Positions 49,164 through 57,890 of a DNA stretch of 64,000 nt are shown in pieces. How positions within the stretch are numbered: position 1 is the first letter of the stretch; each line of letters begins with the position of its first letter. Below the pieces are notes generated by a model. The model ran no database searches. It was not told the DNA's origin and saw only the letters and a list, made by a program, of their open reading frames with translations. Made by a program: the position numbers and the translations under genes. Source of the DNA: an uncultured Oscillospiraceae bacterium (GTDB taxonomy: Bacteria > Bacillota > Clostridia > Oscillospirales > Oscillospiraceae); assembly GCA_910585155.1 (NCBI GenBank), contig CAJUEC010000002.1, forward strand, positions 62,001-126,000. Direction: 5' to 3'.

Positions 49164-50525
49164 CTACGCGGAGGCCCGTTTTTCCGGGCCCAGGGGGAAG
49201 CGGACGGTGAGGAAAAACATGTTGTCCACGCACTTGATGTCCATGGTGCCGCCGTACTGCTTGGCGATGTACTGGATGCTCCTGGTGCCGAAGCCGTGGC
49301 GGGAGCGGTCCCCTTTGCCGGTGACGGGCAGGCCGTCGGCCAGCGTCAGCCCGCCGGCGAAGTAGTTGGACTCCTCGATCACCAGCGCGTCCCCCTCATC
49401 CCGGCAGGTGAGGGAGATGACCCGCTGCGCCTCGGGCAGCGGCGACAACGCCTCCATGGCGTTGTCAATGATGTTTCCAAACAGGGAGTAGGTCTGCACC
49501 GGGGTGAGGAAATTCAGCCTGCCGCCGTCCGCCATGCAGGAAAAGGAGATGCCGTTGCGCTGGCAGATCATGGCCTTTTCGCACAGCACCACGTCCAGCA
49601 CCTCGTTGCCCGTCTTGATATTGGCGTCATAGAACTGGATGGCCTCCCGCAGGGAGACGGTCTCCTCCTCGGTGAGCCTGCCCTCAATTCGGCCCAGAAT
49701 GTGCTTCAGGTCGTGGCACTTCATGTTGATGACATCCATATTGGCCTTCACGGATTCGAACTGGGCCCGGTCCTGCCGCCAGAGCTGCTGGAGAATGCTG
49801 ATCTGCTCCTCCTGCTCGCTCTGGGAGAAGATGCCCGCGCAGATGGTGAGAATGGTGAGGCTGAAGCCCACATAGAGCACCTTGGTCACCACGTTGAGCA
49901 TGGGACTCTCCCCCTCGTACACCCGGGAGACGCAGATGAGAACGTTTACCAGCGTCACGGTGGCGATGGACAGCGCAATGACGTTCCGGGTGGTGCGGCG
50001 GTTGTGAATCAGCTTGTTTTTGGGGGTGAAGACCAGGGACAGCAGGGTATACGTGACGAGGTGGAACAGGAAGTAGACCGCCCAGTCCCCGCTGGTGAGG
50101 CTCTCCTGGCTGCCGTGGAACAGGCTGAGGGTCTCCCGGTCGTTGATGCCCCGGAGGTTTTGCAGCAGGGGGTAGAGCTTGTTGGTGAACTGGTAGGCGG
50201 CCATGCCGGAGCAGAAGGCCAGCAGCATCTCCTCAATGTCATCCTTCCAGCAGAACATCAGGGCGGTGAAGTTCAGGGCCGTGATGGCGGAGTAGCACAG
50301 CACCCGGGTGAGCAGGGAGTCCACCTCGGTGTACCAGATGGCCAGCAGGTAGCACACCACCACCCCCTCCAGCAGGGTGATGGCCACCCGGACGGGGAAA
50401 AATTCCCGGCGCGGGAACCTGCGGGCGAACAGGGCGAAGCAGATAAAGCACATGTAGTAGGTGAGGATCAGGTTGGTGCCCTGGAGGGCGTAAGGGCCCA
50501 GCAGGCCCATTGCAGTGTCAATCAT
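49164..50525 (-). CDS. orphan AgrC-like sensor histidine kinase (GHKL)
   Basis: 453 residues: six or so hydrophobic helices (1-245), KCHDLKHILGR as the probable His phosphosite, and a GHKL domain with GNIIDNAMEALSPL and HGFGTRSIQYIAKQYGG. It is a close paralogue of the kinase at 16290-17666. No response regulator gene adjoins it, so it may signal to the LytTR regulator of the first locus or to one elsewhere. It is divergent from the GH3 cluster. The start follows GGAGG. Confidence 0.88.
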   Translation of the reverse strand: MIDTAMGLLGPYALQGTNLILTYYMCFICFALFARRFPRREFFPVRVAITLLEGVVVCYLLAIWYTEVDSLLTRVLCYSAITALNFTALMFCWKDDIEEMLLAFCSGMAAYQFTNKLYPLLQNLRGINDRETLSLFHGSQESLTSGDWAVYFLFHLVTYTLLSLVFTPKNKLIHNRRTTRNVIALSIATVTLVNVLICVSRVYEGESPMLNVVTKVLYVGFSLTILTICAGIFSQSEQEEQISILQQLWRQDRAQFESVKANMDVINMKCHDLKHILGRIEGRLTEEETVSLREAIQFYDANIKTGNEVLDVVLCEKAMICQRNGISFSCMADGGRLNFLTPVQTYSLFGNIIDNAMEALSPLPEAQRVISLTCRDEGDALVIEESNYFAGGLTLADGLPVTGKGDRSRHGFGTRSIQYIAKQYGGTMDIKCVDNMFFLTVRFPLGPEKRASA

Positions 50526-50721
50526 AGCGGTGTGCCTCCATTGTATACGGGCGCCATGGGGCCCGCGCCGCTGGCGGGAAGGGGGCCCGCCCCAGAACGG
50601 GAGCGGGCGGGGGGCGTCTGATTTTCTATTTATAATATAGCAATATACACAAGAGAAGTCAAGCGGGGGCGGTCTGCTTCGTAAGGTTGTGCGGTCAGGA
50701 GCAAAGGTTATGCGGTTGGTA

Positions 50722-50750
50722 TTGAAAGAACTGGTGAAATCGACTAGATT
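50722..50750 (+). promoter_or_regulatory. candidate promoter of the GH3 cluster
   Basis: TTGAAA (50722-50727) and TAGATT (50745-50750) with a 17-base spacer, 48 bases before GH3 copy 2. The 272-base gap otherwise holds GC-rich inverted repeats (50560-50620) and an AT-rich stretch. Confidence 0.4.
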
Positions 50751-50797
50751 AAACGCGCATCGGGAGAGAACCCCGAAAACAGAAGGAGGATGTCAAC

Positions 50798-53131
50798 ATG
50801 AGCCGCTTCGGCGGCGAGGAGGGCGACCTGAACCACGGCCTCCAGGGCGACTGGCAGGAGGGCCCCGCCGGGGTGGCGGAGCTGTCCCTCCACCAGGAGG
50901 AGATGGACACCCTGAAGCTCATCCGGGACTCCGGCAAATTCGGCAAGATTATCGTGGTGCTCAACTCCGGCTACGCCATGGAGCTGGGCTGGCTGGAGGA
51001 GTACGGAGTGGATGCCTGCCTGTGGATCGGCTATCCCGGCAGCCGCGGCATGACGGGGGTGGCCCGGGTGCTGGGCGGCAAGGCCGACCCCTCCGGGCGC
51101 AGCGTCATCACCTACGCCGCCGACTCCCTCAGCTCCGCGGCCATGCAGAACGCCGGAGACTTCACCTTCAGTAATCTCACCGGCCAGTATAAGAACAAGT
51201 ATCTGGTGTACGCCGAGGGCATCTACGTGGGCTACAAGTACTACGAGACCCGGTATCAGGACCAGGTGCTGGGCATCAACAACGCCAACGGCCCCAAGGG
51301 GGCCTACGCCTCCGGGGACGGCGGATGGAACTACGCCGACGAGATGGTGTTTACCTTCGGCGCGGGGCAGTCCTACGCCGACTTTACCCAGGAGCTGCTC
51401 AGCGTGAGCTGGGACCGGTCTGCCCACACCGTCACCGCCCAGGTGAAGGTGACCAACAACGGCTCGGCCAGCTACTCCGGCGTGAGCAGGGACGTGGTGC
51501 AGCTCTACGTTCAGCTGCCATATCAGCCGGGGCAGACGGAAAAGAGCGCCATCCAGCTGGCCGATTTCGCCAAGACCTCCGCCCTGGCGGCGGGGGAGAG
51601 CGAGACGGTGACCCTGGAGTTCTCCGACTACCTCTTCGCCGCCTATGACAGCAGCGCCGTCAACGGCGCGGACAGCTCCAAGACGGGCTGCTACGTATTT
51701 GATCCCGGGGACTACTACTTCGCCATCGGGGACGACGCCCACGACGCGCTGAACAACGTGCTGGCCGCCCGGGGGGTGACGGGCATGTTCGACGCTGCGG
51801 GGAATCCCGTGGAGGGCGACCCCGCCAAGGTCCACCGGGAGGGGCTGGACGCCCTGGACAACACGACCTGGGCCGTGTCCCCCTACACCGGTCAGGTGGT
51901 GTCCAACCACTTCGAGGACCGGGACGTGAACCACTTCATTCCCGGCAGCGTCACCTATCTGACCCGCTCCGACTGGAACACCTTCCCCGACCCGGTGGCC
52001 AGCCTCACCGCCACCGCCGAGATCCAGGATTTGATGGAGAATTTCCAGTATGAGAAGCCCGCCGACGCGCCGGACATATCCGCCTACCAGTACAAGCAGG
52101 ACAACGGCATTACCTTTATCGAGATGAAGGACGCCGCCTTCGACGACCCCAAGTGGGACGCCTTCATCGACCAGCTCAGCCCCACCGAGCTGGCCCAGAT
52201 CACCGGCGACAAGATGGGGCTGGACGCCATCGAGAGCATCGCCCTGCCCGCCTACGCCGGCGGCGACGGCCCGGACGGCCACCAGGGCGGCGTGCTGTTC
52301 AACGCGGAGATGATCGCGTCGTCCACCTTCAGCAAGGAGCTGCTGGCCCAGCGGGGCGAGTTCTTCGCCGAGGAGAGCTTCTGGATCGGCTTCCGCCAGA
52401 TCTACGCCCCCGGCGGCAACATCCACCGCACCCCCTACTCCGGCCGGAACTTCGAGTATTACAGCGAGGACGCCAACATGAGCTATCTCTGCGGCGAGAT
52501 TCAGACCAAGGCCATGGCGGACCGGGGCTGCGCGGGCACTTTCAAGCACTTCTGCGGCAACGACCAGGAGACCAACCGCCACGGCGTGGCCACCTTCATG
52601 ACCGAGCAGACCTACCGGGAGGTGCCCCTGCGGGGCTTTGAGGGCGGGCTCCAGGCGGGGCACAGCATGGCCACCATGACCGCCTACAACCGCATCGGCT
52701 GCGTGCCTACCGCCAGCGACTACGAGACCATGACCACCGTGCTGCGGGGGGAGTGGGGCTTCACCGGCATCAACATGACGGACAGCTCCAAGGACTCCGC
52801 CAGCTACATGGGCACCGCCGACGCCCTCCAGGCGGGCACCTGCCAGTTCAACAACGACCCCGGCCGGGTCCCCGAGGCGTCCAACCTGCTCACCAAGGAC
52901 CGGGACGGCTTCATCTGGGGCAAGCTCCGGGAGGTGGCCAAATATTACCTCTACACCATGAGCCGCTCCAATCTGGTCAACGGCCTGAGCAGGACGGAGA
53001 CGGTGCAGAACTACACGCCCTGGTGGAAGCCGGCCCTCACCGGGCTGAACGCCGCCATCGGCATCCTCACGGCGGGGGCCGCGGTGCTGTACGCCCTGTC
53101 TGAGGTGAGGTCCAGGAAGGGGGGCAGATGA
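50798..53131 (+). CDS. GH3 glycosidase with permuted domains, 5'-truncated (copy 2)
   Basis: 777 residues. It begins inside the GH3 C-domain at SRFGGE, matching about residue 200 of copy 4, so the N-terminal helix and first third of that domain are absent. The rest is intact: FnIII-like part, GRNFEYYSED (about 548), KHFCGNDQE (about 582), INMTDSSKD with the putative nucleophile Asp (about 659) and a C-terminal helix. AGGAGG lies 8 bases before the ATG and no frameshift is seen, so translation is likely. Activity is uncertain; it may be a decaying copy. Confidence 0.8.
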   Translation: MSRFGGEEGDLNHGLQGDWQEGPAGVAELSLHQEEMDTLKLIRDSGKFGKIIVVLNSGYAMELGWLEEYGVDACLWIGYPGSRGMTGVARVLGGKADPSGRSVITYAADSLSSAAMQNAGDFTFSNLTGQYKNKYLVYAEGIYVGYKYYETRYQDQVLGINNANGPKGAYASGDGGWNYADEMVFTFGAGQSYADFTQELLSVSWDRSAHTVTAQVKVTNNGSASYSGVSRDVVQLYVQLPYQPGQTEKSAIQLADFAKTSALAAGESETVTLEFSDYLFAAYDSSAVNGADSSKTGCYVFDPGDYYFAIGDDAHDALNNVLAARGVTGMFDAAGNPVEGDPAKVHREGLDALDNTTWAVSPYTGQVVSNHFEDRDVNHFIPGSVTYLTRSDWNTFPDPVASLTATAEIQDLMENFQYEKPADAPDISAYQYKQDNGITFIEMKDAAFDDPKWDAFIDQLSPTELAQITGDKMGLDAIESIALPAYAGGDGPDGHQGGVLFNAEMIASSTFSKELLAQRGEFFAEESFWIGFRQIYAPGGNIHRTPYSGRNFEYYSEDANMSYLCGEIQTKAMADRGCAGTFKHFCGNDQETNRHGVATFMTEQTYREVPLRGFEGGLQAGHSMATMTAYNRIGCVPTASDYETMTTVLRGEWGFTGINMTDSSKDSASYMGTADALQAGTCQFNNDPGRVPEASNLLTKDRDGFIWGKLREVAKYYLYTMSRSNLVNGLSRTETVQNYTPWWKPALTGLNAAIGILTAGAAVLYALSEVRSRKGGR

Positions 53132-53132
53132 G

Positions 53133-53540
53133 ATGAAACGGATGCTTCAGGATGCCCGGCCCGGCCTCTGGCTGAGCCTGGCCGCCGCCGCCCTGGCCCT
53201 GGCGGGCGGGCTGGCCTACGTGGTCATCTATCTGGCCGCCGCCGGCGAGGCGGTGGACCGGGTGTTCTCCTGGCTTACCCTCGGCCTGGCGCTGGGCGGC
53301 ACCGTTATCACCCTGGCGGGGGAGGGGCTGCGCCTGTCCTTCACCCCCATTCTGGGCGGGGCCTGCTTTGCCGTGGCCCTGGCCAACCACCTGGTGGAGA
53401 CCGCCTACCCCCTGGCCGACATGCTCACCGGGGTGCCCTTCTTCGGCGGGAACCCAGCTTTGGCCATCGCCTTCTCCGTGGTGTTCGGGCTGGCCGCCGT
53501 CCTCAATGTGATCGGCGCCTTCCTGCCCCACCGCAAATAA
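53133..53540 (+). CDS. four-helix membrane protein, GH3 partner A
   Basis: 135 residues with four hydrophobic helices (about 12-35, 45-62, 70-85, 108-130) and the loop FFGGNPALAI. It starts one base after GH3 copy 2. A paralogue of the same length (60820-61227, loop FIGGNAALGM) follows GH3 copy 4. No known family recognised. The repeated pairing suggests it works with the membrane-anchored GH3 enzyme. Confidence 0.8.
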   Translation: MKRMLQDARPGLWLSLAAAALALAGGLAYVVIYLAAAGEAVDRVFSWLTLGLALGGTVITLAGEGLRLSFTPILGGACFAVALANHLVETAYPLADMLTGVPFFGGNPALAIAFSVVFGLAAVLNVIGAFLPHRK

Positions 53541-53547
53541 GCTGATC

Positions 53548-53574
53548 CCCCGCCCCGAGGGACCTGGGGCGGGG
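53548..53574 (+). terminator. hairpin after the four-helix protein gene
   Basis: CCCCGCCCC/GGGGCGGGG, 9 bp, 9-base loop, no strong T run; probably a partial terminator. Confidence 0.5.
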
Positions 53575-53602
53575 AATATCAAACAAATAGGAGGAAATGA
53601 CA

Positions 53603-54757
53603 ATGAAGATGAAAAAAATCCTGGCCGCGGCCCTGTCCGCGCTGATGCTGCTCTCCCTGCTGGCCGCCTGCGGCGGCAAGCCCGCCGCCAGCTCCCAGGC
53701 CCCCTCTGCGGAGCCCACCAAGTCCGCGGGCGGCGAGGGTGAGGGCGAGGGCACCAAGACCTTCCAGTTCTGGGGCACCTACGAGGAGGGGGGCGAGAAC
53801 GCCTCCATGCTCAACGCCGCCTTCCTGCTGAACCTGAAGGACGACGGCACCGCGGTGGCGGACAGGTACATGTTCGCCAGGTACGACGCCTCCGACGCCG
53901 CCACCAACCCCGCCTTCACCGCCAGCTACATGTCCGGCACCTGGAAGGAAGTGGAGAAGGACAGCGTGCCCTGCCTCCAGATCAAGCTGGCCTATGTGGA
54001 CGAGGCGGGCACCGAGTCCAACTCCCAGACCGCCTACGCCTACGACGTGGCCGGGGTGTACTCCTTCGACCTGACCTTCCCCGTGGTGCCCGGCATGTCC
54101 TACACCCGCGTGGCCTCCATGGAGGGCAAGGAGGGCCAGACCTACGCCGACGCCAACGCCTTCATCCAGGCCTATAAGCAGGAGTTTACCGCCCCCGAGC
54201 ACGTGGGCACCTTCACTGACGCCGAAAACAGCGGCACCGTCTACCTCCAGGCCGACGGCACCGCGCTGCTGTACGCCGGGTACGACAAGTTCGCCGACGG
54301 CACCTGGGCTCTGGCCGACGGCGCCATCTCCGTCACGGTGAACGGCGAGGCCGTGGACGTGACCATGGACGGCAGCAAGGCCACCTTCGCCGCCGAGCGC
54401 GACATGGGCGACGGCAACACCGCCAGCTACACCTTCGTGTGCGAGGACATCTCCGCCCTGCCCGCTCCCGAGGGCGGCCAGGCCCCCGTTGAGGGCGGCG
54501 AGTCCGGCGAAGTGGAGGGCATCGCCTCCTATGAGGCCGGCGGGCTGGTGCTGGTGCTGCTGGACGACGTCAACATGAAGGTCAAGTACCCCGAGTACGG
54601 CATGGAGCGGGACGGCTTCACCTACGTGCTGGAGGGGGACACCCTCACCGTCACCGCCCCCAGCGAGGATGTGCTGGGCGCCTTCGGCCAGATCTGGGCC
54701 GCCATGGGCGGCGAGACCTGGACCATTGACGGCAGCACCGCCGCCAAGGCCGAGTAA
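53603..54757 (+). CDS. lipoprotein of unknown function in the GH3 cluster
   Basis: 384 residues with a signal peptide and lipobox LLAAC, a Gly/Glu/Ser linker, and beta-rich repeats of the type found in Firmicute surface lipoproteins (YLQADGTALLYAGYDKFADG, GTWALADGAISVTVNG). A second similar unit closes the protein (EAGGLVLVLLDDVNMKVKY). The start at 53603 has AGGAGG 8 bases upstream. A glycan-binding or lid role is possible but not shown. Confidence 0.8.
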   Translation: MKMKKILAAALSALMLLSLLAACGGKPAASSQAPSAEPTKSAGGEGEGEGTKTFQFWGTYEEGGENASMLNAAFLLNLKDDGTAVADRYMFARYDASDAATNPAFTASYMSGTWKEVEKDSVPCLQIKLAYVDEAGTESNSQTAYAYDVAGVYSFDLTFPVVPGMSYTRVASMEGKEGQTYADANAFIQAYKQEFTAPEHVGTFTDAENSGTVYLQADGTALLYAGYDKFADGTWALADGAISVTVNGEAVDVTMDGSKATFAAERDMGDGNTASYTFVCEDISALPAPEGGQAPVEGGESGEVEGIASYEAGGLVLVLLDDVNMKVKYPEYGMERDGFTYVLEGDTLTVTAPSEDVLGAFGQIWAAMGGETWTIDGSTAAKAE

Positions 54758-54803
54758 CCGTCCGCCGGTCCCGAGCTTTCAGATACCTATTATAATGAGA
54801 ACG

Positions 54804-54837
54804 GGCTCCAGGCCGGCGCGACCGCCTGGAGCCTGTT
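54804..54837 (+). terminator. hairpin between lipoprotein and GH3 copy 3
   Basis: GGCTCCAGGC/GCCTGGAGCC with a 10-base loop, followed by TGTTT. A TATAAT box lies just before it (54790-54795) without a convincing -35. Confidence 0.5.
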
Positions 54838-54856
54838 TCAGAAAGGGAGCGTTCTT

Positions 54857-57814
54857 ATGAAGAAAAAAGGCAGCCTGCTGTGGACCATCCTTACGGCGGT
54901 CACCGCCCTGCTGCTGGTGGTGTGCATCGCGGCCATCCCCATCACCAACGCCTTTGCCACCGCCATCAATGTGGCCCTGGGGGCCAAGACCCAAGAGGTC
55001 ATCCCCGACCCCGACGCCAAGATCTATTTCTGGAGCGACTACGAGAGTGAAGAGGAGCTGGTGGCCTTTGAGAAGCAGCTGTGCCACGACATCGAGGCGG
55101 AGGGCGCGGCCCTGCTGGTCAACCGGGACAACGCCCTGCCCCTGGCGGAGGGGACGAAGTTCACCCCCTTCTCCCAGTCCAGCTTTAACCTGCTGTACGG
55201 CGGCACCGGCTCCGGCCAGGTGTCCGCCAACGACGCCATCTCCCTCAAGGCGGCGCTGGACGGGGCATTCGGTGAAAACTCCGTCAACCCGGAACAGTGG
55301 AAATTCTACGCCGGGGCGGGCTACAAGCGGGTGAACGCCGACACCACCGGCGGCAACCAGGCGCAGTACCGCATCAATGAGGTGCCCTGGAGCGAGTATT
55401 CCGACGCCCTGAAGGGCACCTGGTCCCAGTACGGCGACGTGGCCCTGGTGGTGCTGGCCCGGTCCGGCGGCGAGGGGGCGGACCTGCCCTCCGGCCTGCC
55501 CGAGCTGGAGCCCTACATGACCGACGGCGACTACCTGCGCCTGTGCAAAGAGGAGCTTGAGATGCTGGAGAACCTGGAGAAGCTCAAGGAGCAGGGGGTC
55601 TTCCAAAAAATCGTGGTGCTGCTCAACTCCTCCAACACCCTCCAGCTGGACTTTGTGGACGACTACGGCATTGACGCGGTGCTGTGGATCGGCGATGTGG
55701 GCATGACCGGCATTACCGCCGTGGCCGACATCCTGGCGGGCAGGGTGAACCCCTCCGGCCGCATTGTGGACACCTTCCTGCGGGACAACCACTCCTCCCC
55801 CGCCATGCAGAACTTTGGCGCCTACCCCTACACCAACGGCGCGGACTACGACGTGGCCACCGCCCAGAACAACACCGATCCCGGCATCGGCAAGTGTAAC
55901 CGGGACTACGTGGTGTACCAGGAGGGCATCTACGTGGGCTACCGCTACTATGAGACCCGGTATGAGGACTACGTGCTGAACCAGGGGAACGCCGGGGACT
56001 ACCGCTATGAGGACGACGTGGCCTTCCCCTTCGGCTTCGGGCTGAGCTACACCACCTTCGAGTACTCCAACTTCTCTGTGGAGGAGCAGGGGGACACCTT
56101 CCAGGTGGAGGTGGACGTGAAGAACACCGGCGGGGTGGACGGCAAGCACACCGTGCAGATCTATTTCCAGTCCCCCTACACCCAGTACGACATCGACAAC
56201 CAGGTGGAGAAGGCCGCCGTGGAGCTGTGCGGCTTTGACAAGAAGTTCATCGCCGCCGGGGACACCGAGCACTTTACCATCACCGTGGACAAGGAGGACC
56301 TGACCTCCTACGACCACATGAACGCCAAGACCTACATTCTGGAGGACGGCGATTACTATTTCACCGTGGGCAAAAACGCCCATGACGCGGTGAACAACAT
56401 CCTGGCCGCCAAGGGGGCGGACCAGAGCCGCATGTCCGGGACGGGGGACGCCGGGCTGGCCGCCAAGTGGAACAACCCCACCTTTGACCAGACCACTTAC
56501 GCCGTCTCCTCCGTCACCGGCAAGGCCATCACCAACCTCTTTGAGGACGCCGACCTGAACAAGTATGAGGGGGCGGAGGGCCAGACCGTCACCTACCTCA
56601 CCCGGAACGACTGGACGGGCACCTTCCCCGCCACCGTTTCCCTGAAGATCACCGAGCAGATGTGGAAGGACGGCCTGTCCCACGATGAAGCCGACCGGAA
56701 GGCCATGGTGGAGACCGCCAAGAGCCGCTACTGGGCGGACGCCGTCATGCCCCAGATGGGGGTGTCCGGCACGCTGAACGCCGGCATGTTCGCCGAGACC
56801 GAGGCGGACGACCCCTCCTGGGAGCAGCTGATCAGCCAGATTCCCTACAGCGAGATGACCAACCTCATCTACAATGGCTTCCACCTCACCCAGCCGGTGC
56901 CCTCCATCAGCCTACCCGGCACCAACGATGAGAATGGCCCCCAGGGCTTTACCAAGAGCCTGATGGGCGGCTCCTCCGCCATGGCCTACACCTCCGAGGA
57001 CGTGATGGCCGCCACCTTCAACCTGGAGCTCATCGAGCACATGGGCAAGTGCATCGGCGAGGACTTCCTCCACGCCACCGACGACTCTGGTACCGTGTTC
57101 TCCGGCATCTACGGCCCCGGGGCCAACATCCACCGCACCCCCTACTCCGGGCGCAACTTCGAATACTACTCCGAGGACGGCTGGCTGTCCGGCCGGGTGG
57201 CCGCGGTGGAGGTGGCCGCCATCCAGGACCGGGGCGTGTACGTGTTCACCAAGCACTTCGCCCTCAACGACCAGGAGGAGGGGCGCTACGGCATCTCCAC
57301 CTGGTCCAACGAGCAGGCCATCCGGGAGCTGTACCTGGAGGGCTTTGAGGGCAGTGTGGCCCGGGGCGGCGGCATGGGCGTGATGAGCTCCTTCAACCGC
57401 CTGGGCGTCACCTGGAGCGGCGCCCACCACGGCCTGATGACCGGCATACTCCGGGACGAGTGGGGCATGAAGGGCGCGGCCATCACCGACTGCTCCGTCA
57501 TGGCCAACTATATGGACTATCGGCTGGGCGTGCTGGCCGGGCAGGACCTGTGGGACGGCTACAGCATGGGCATGGAGACCCTGGACGGGCTGGACGGCGA
57601 CCCCGCCATCGTCTGCGCGGTGCAGAACGCCGTCAAGCACATCGCCTACTCCATCACCCACAGCCACGCCATGAACGTGGGCAACGCCACCGTGCGGGCC
57701 ATCACCCCCTGGTGGCAGCTGGCCATCTACGCCGCCGCCGGGGTCATGGCGGTGCTCACAGCCGGCAGCGCCTTTATGCTGGTGCGCAGCAGGAAAAAAG
57801 TCAAGAACAGCTGA
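54857..57814 (+). CDS. membrane-anchored GH3 glycosidase with permuted domains (copy 3)
   Basis: 985 residues. N-terminal helix (about 8-32), GH3 C-domain first (EAEGAALLVNRDNALPLAEG; FPFGFGLSYTTF), FnIII-like domain, then the barrel half with GRNFEYYSED (about 764), KHFALNDQE (about 798), AAITDCS carrying the putative nucleophile (about 875), and a C-terminal helix (about 953-975) with basic tail. GGGAG lies 7 bases before the start. It has no four-helix partner directly downstream, unlike copies 2 and 4. Confidence 0.9.
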   Translation: MKKKGSLLWTILTAVTALLLVVCIAAIPITNAFATAINVALGAKTQEVIPDPDAKIYFWSDYESEEELVAFEKQLCHDIEAEGAALLVNRDNALPLAEGTKFTPFSQSSFNLLYGGTGSGQVSANDAISLKAALDGAFGENSVNPEQWKFYAGAGYKRVNADTTGGNQAQYRINEVPWSEYSDALKGTWSQYGDVALVVLARSGGEGADLPSGLPELEPYMTDGDYLRLCKEELEMLENLEKLKEQGVFQKIVVLLNSSNTLQLDFVDDYGIDAVLWIGDVGMTGITAVADILAGRVNPSGRIVDTFLRDNHSSPAMQNFGAYPYTNGADYDVATAQNNTDPGIGKCNRDYVVYQEGIYVGYRYYETRYEDYVLNQGNAGDYRYEDDVAFPFGFGLSYTTFEYSNFSVEEQGDTFQVEVDVKNTGGVDGKHTVQIYFQSPYTQYDIDNQVEKAAVELCGFDKKFIAAGDTEHFTITVDKEDLTSYDHMNAKTYILEDGDYYFTVGKNAHDAVNNILAAKGADQSRMSGTGDAGLAAKWNNPTFDQTTYAVSSVTGKAITNLFEDADLNKYEGAEGQTVTYLTRNDWTGTFPATVSLKITEQMWKDGLSHDEADRKAMVETAKSRYWADAVMPQMGVSGTLNAGMFAETEADDPSWEQLISQIPYSEMTNLIYNGFHLTQPVPSISLPGTNDENGPQGFTKSLMGGSSAMAYTSEDVMAATFNLELIEHMGKCIGEDFLHATDDSGTVFSGIYGPGANIHRTPYSGRNFEYYSEDGWLSGRVAAVEVAAIQDRGVYVFTKHFALNDQEEGRYGISTWSNEQAIRELYLEGFEGSVARGGGMGVMSSFNRLGVTWSGAHHGLMTGILRDEWGMKGAAITDCSVMANYMDYRLGVLAGQDLWDGYSMGMETLDGLDGDPAIVCAVQNAVKHIAYSITHSHAMNVGNATVRAITPWWQLAIYAAAGVMAVLTAGSAFMLVRSRKKVKNS

Positions 57815-57828
57815 TTTGACACAGACCG

Positions 57829-57866
57829 GCGGGCCGCGCCGCCATGACTCCATGGCCGCGGCCCGC
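57829..57866 (+). terminator. hairpin between GH3 copies 3 and 4
   Basis: GCGGGCCGCG/CGCGGCCCGC, perfect 10-bp arms, 18-base loop, followed by TAATTTTACTTT. Confidence 0.55.
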
Positions 57867-57890
57867 TAATTTTACTTTAGGAGGGAGACC

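Noticed and set aside
46429..49233. 934-codon open frame on the minus strand opposite the VanW and DUF2461 genes
   Set aside because: Low-complexity Gly/His/Val composition, crosses several well-supported genes and has no ribosome site.
50710..51174. ORF with AGGAG 8 bases upstream, starting MRLVLKELVKSTRLN before GH3 copy 2
   Set aside because: It runs out of frame through the GH3 gene for over 100 codons and its later part has shadow composition. A short leader peptide cannot be excluded, but nothing supports one.
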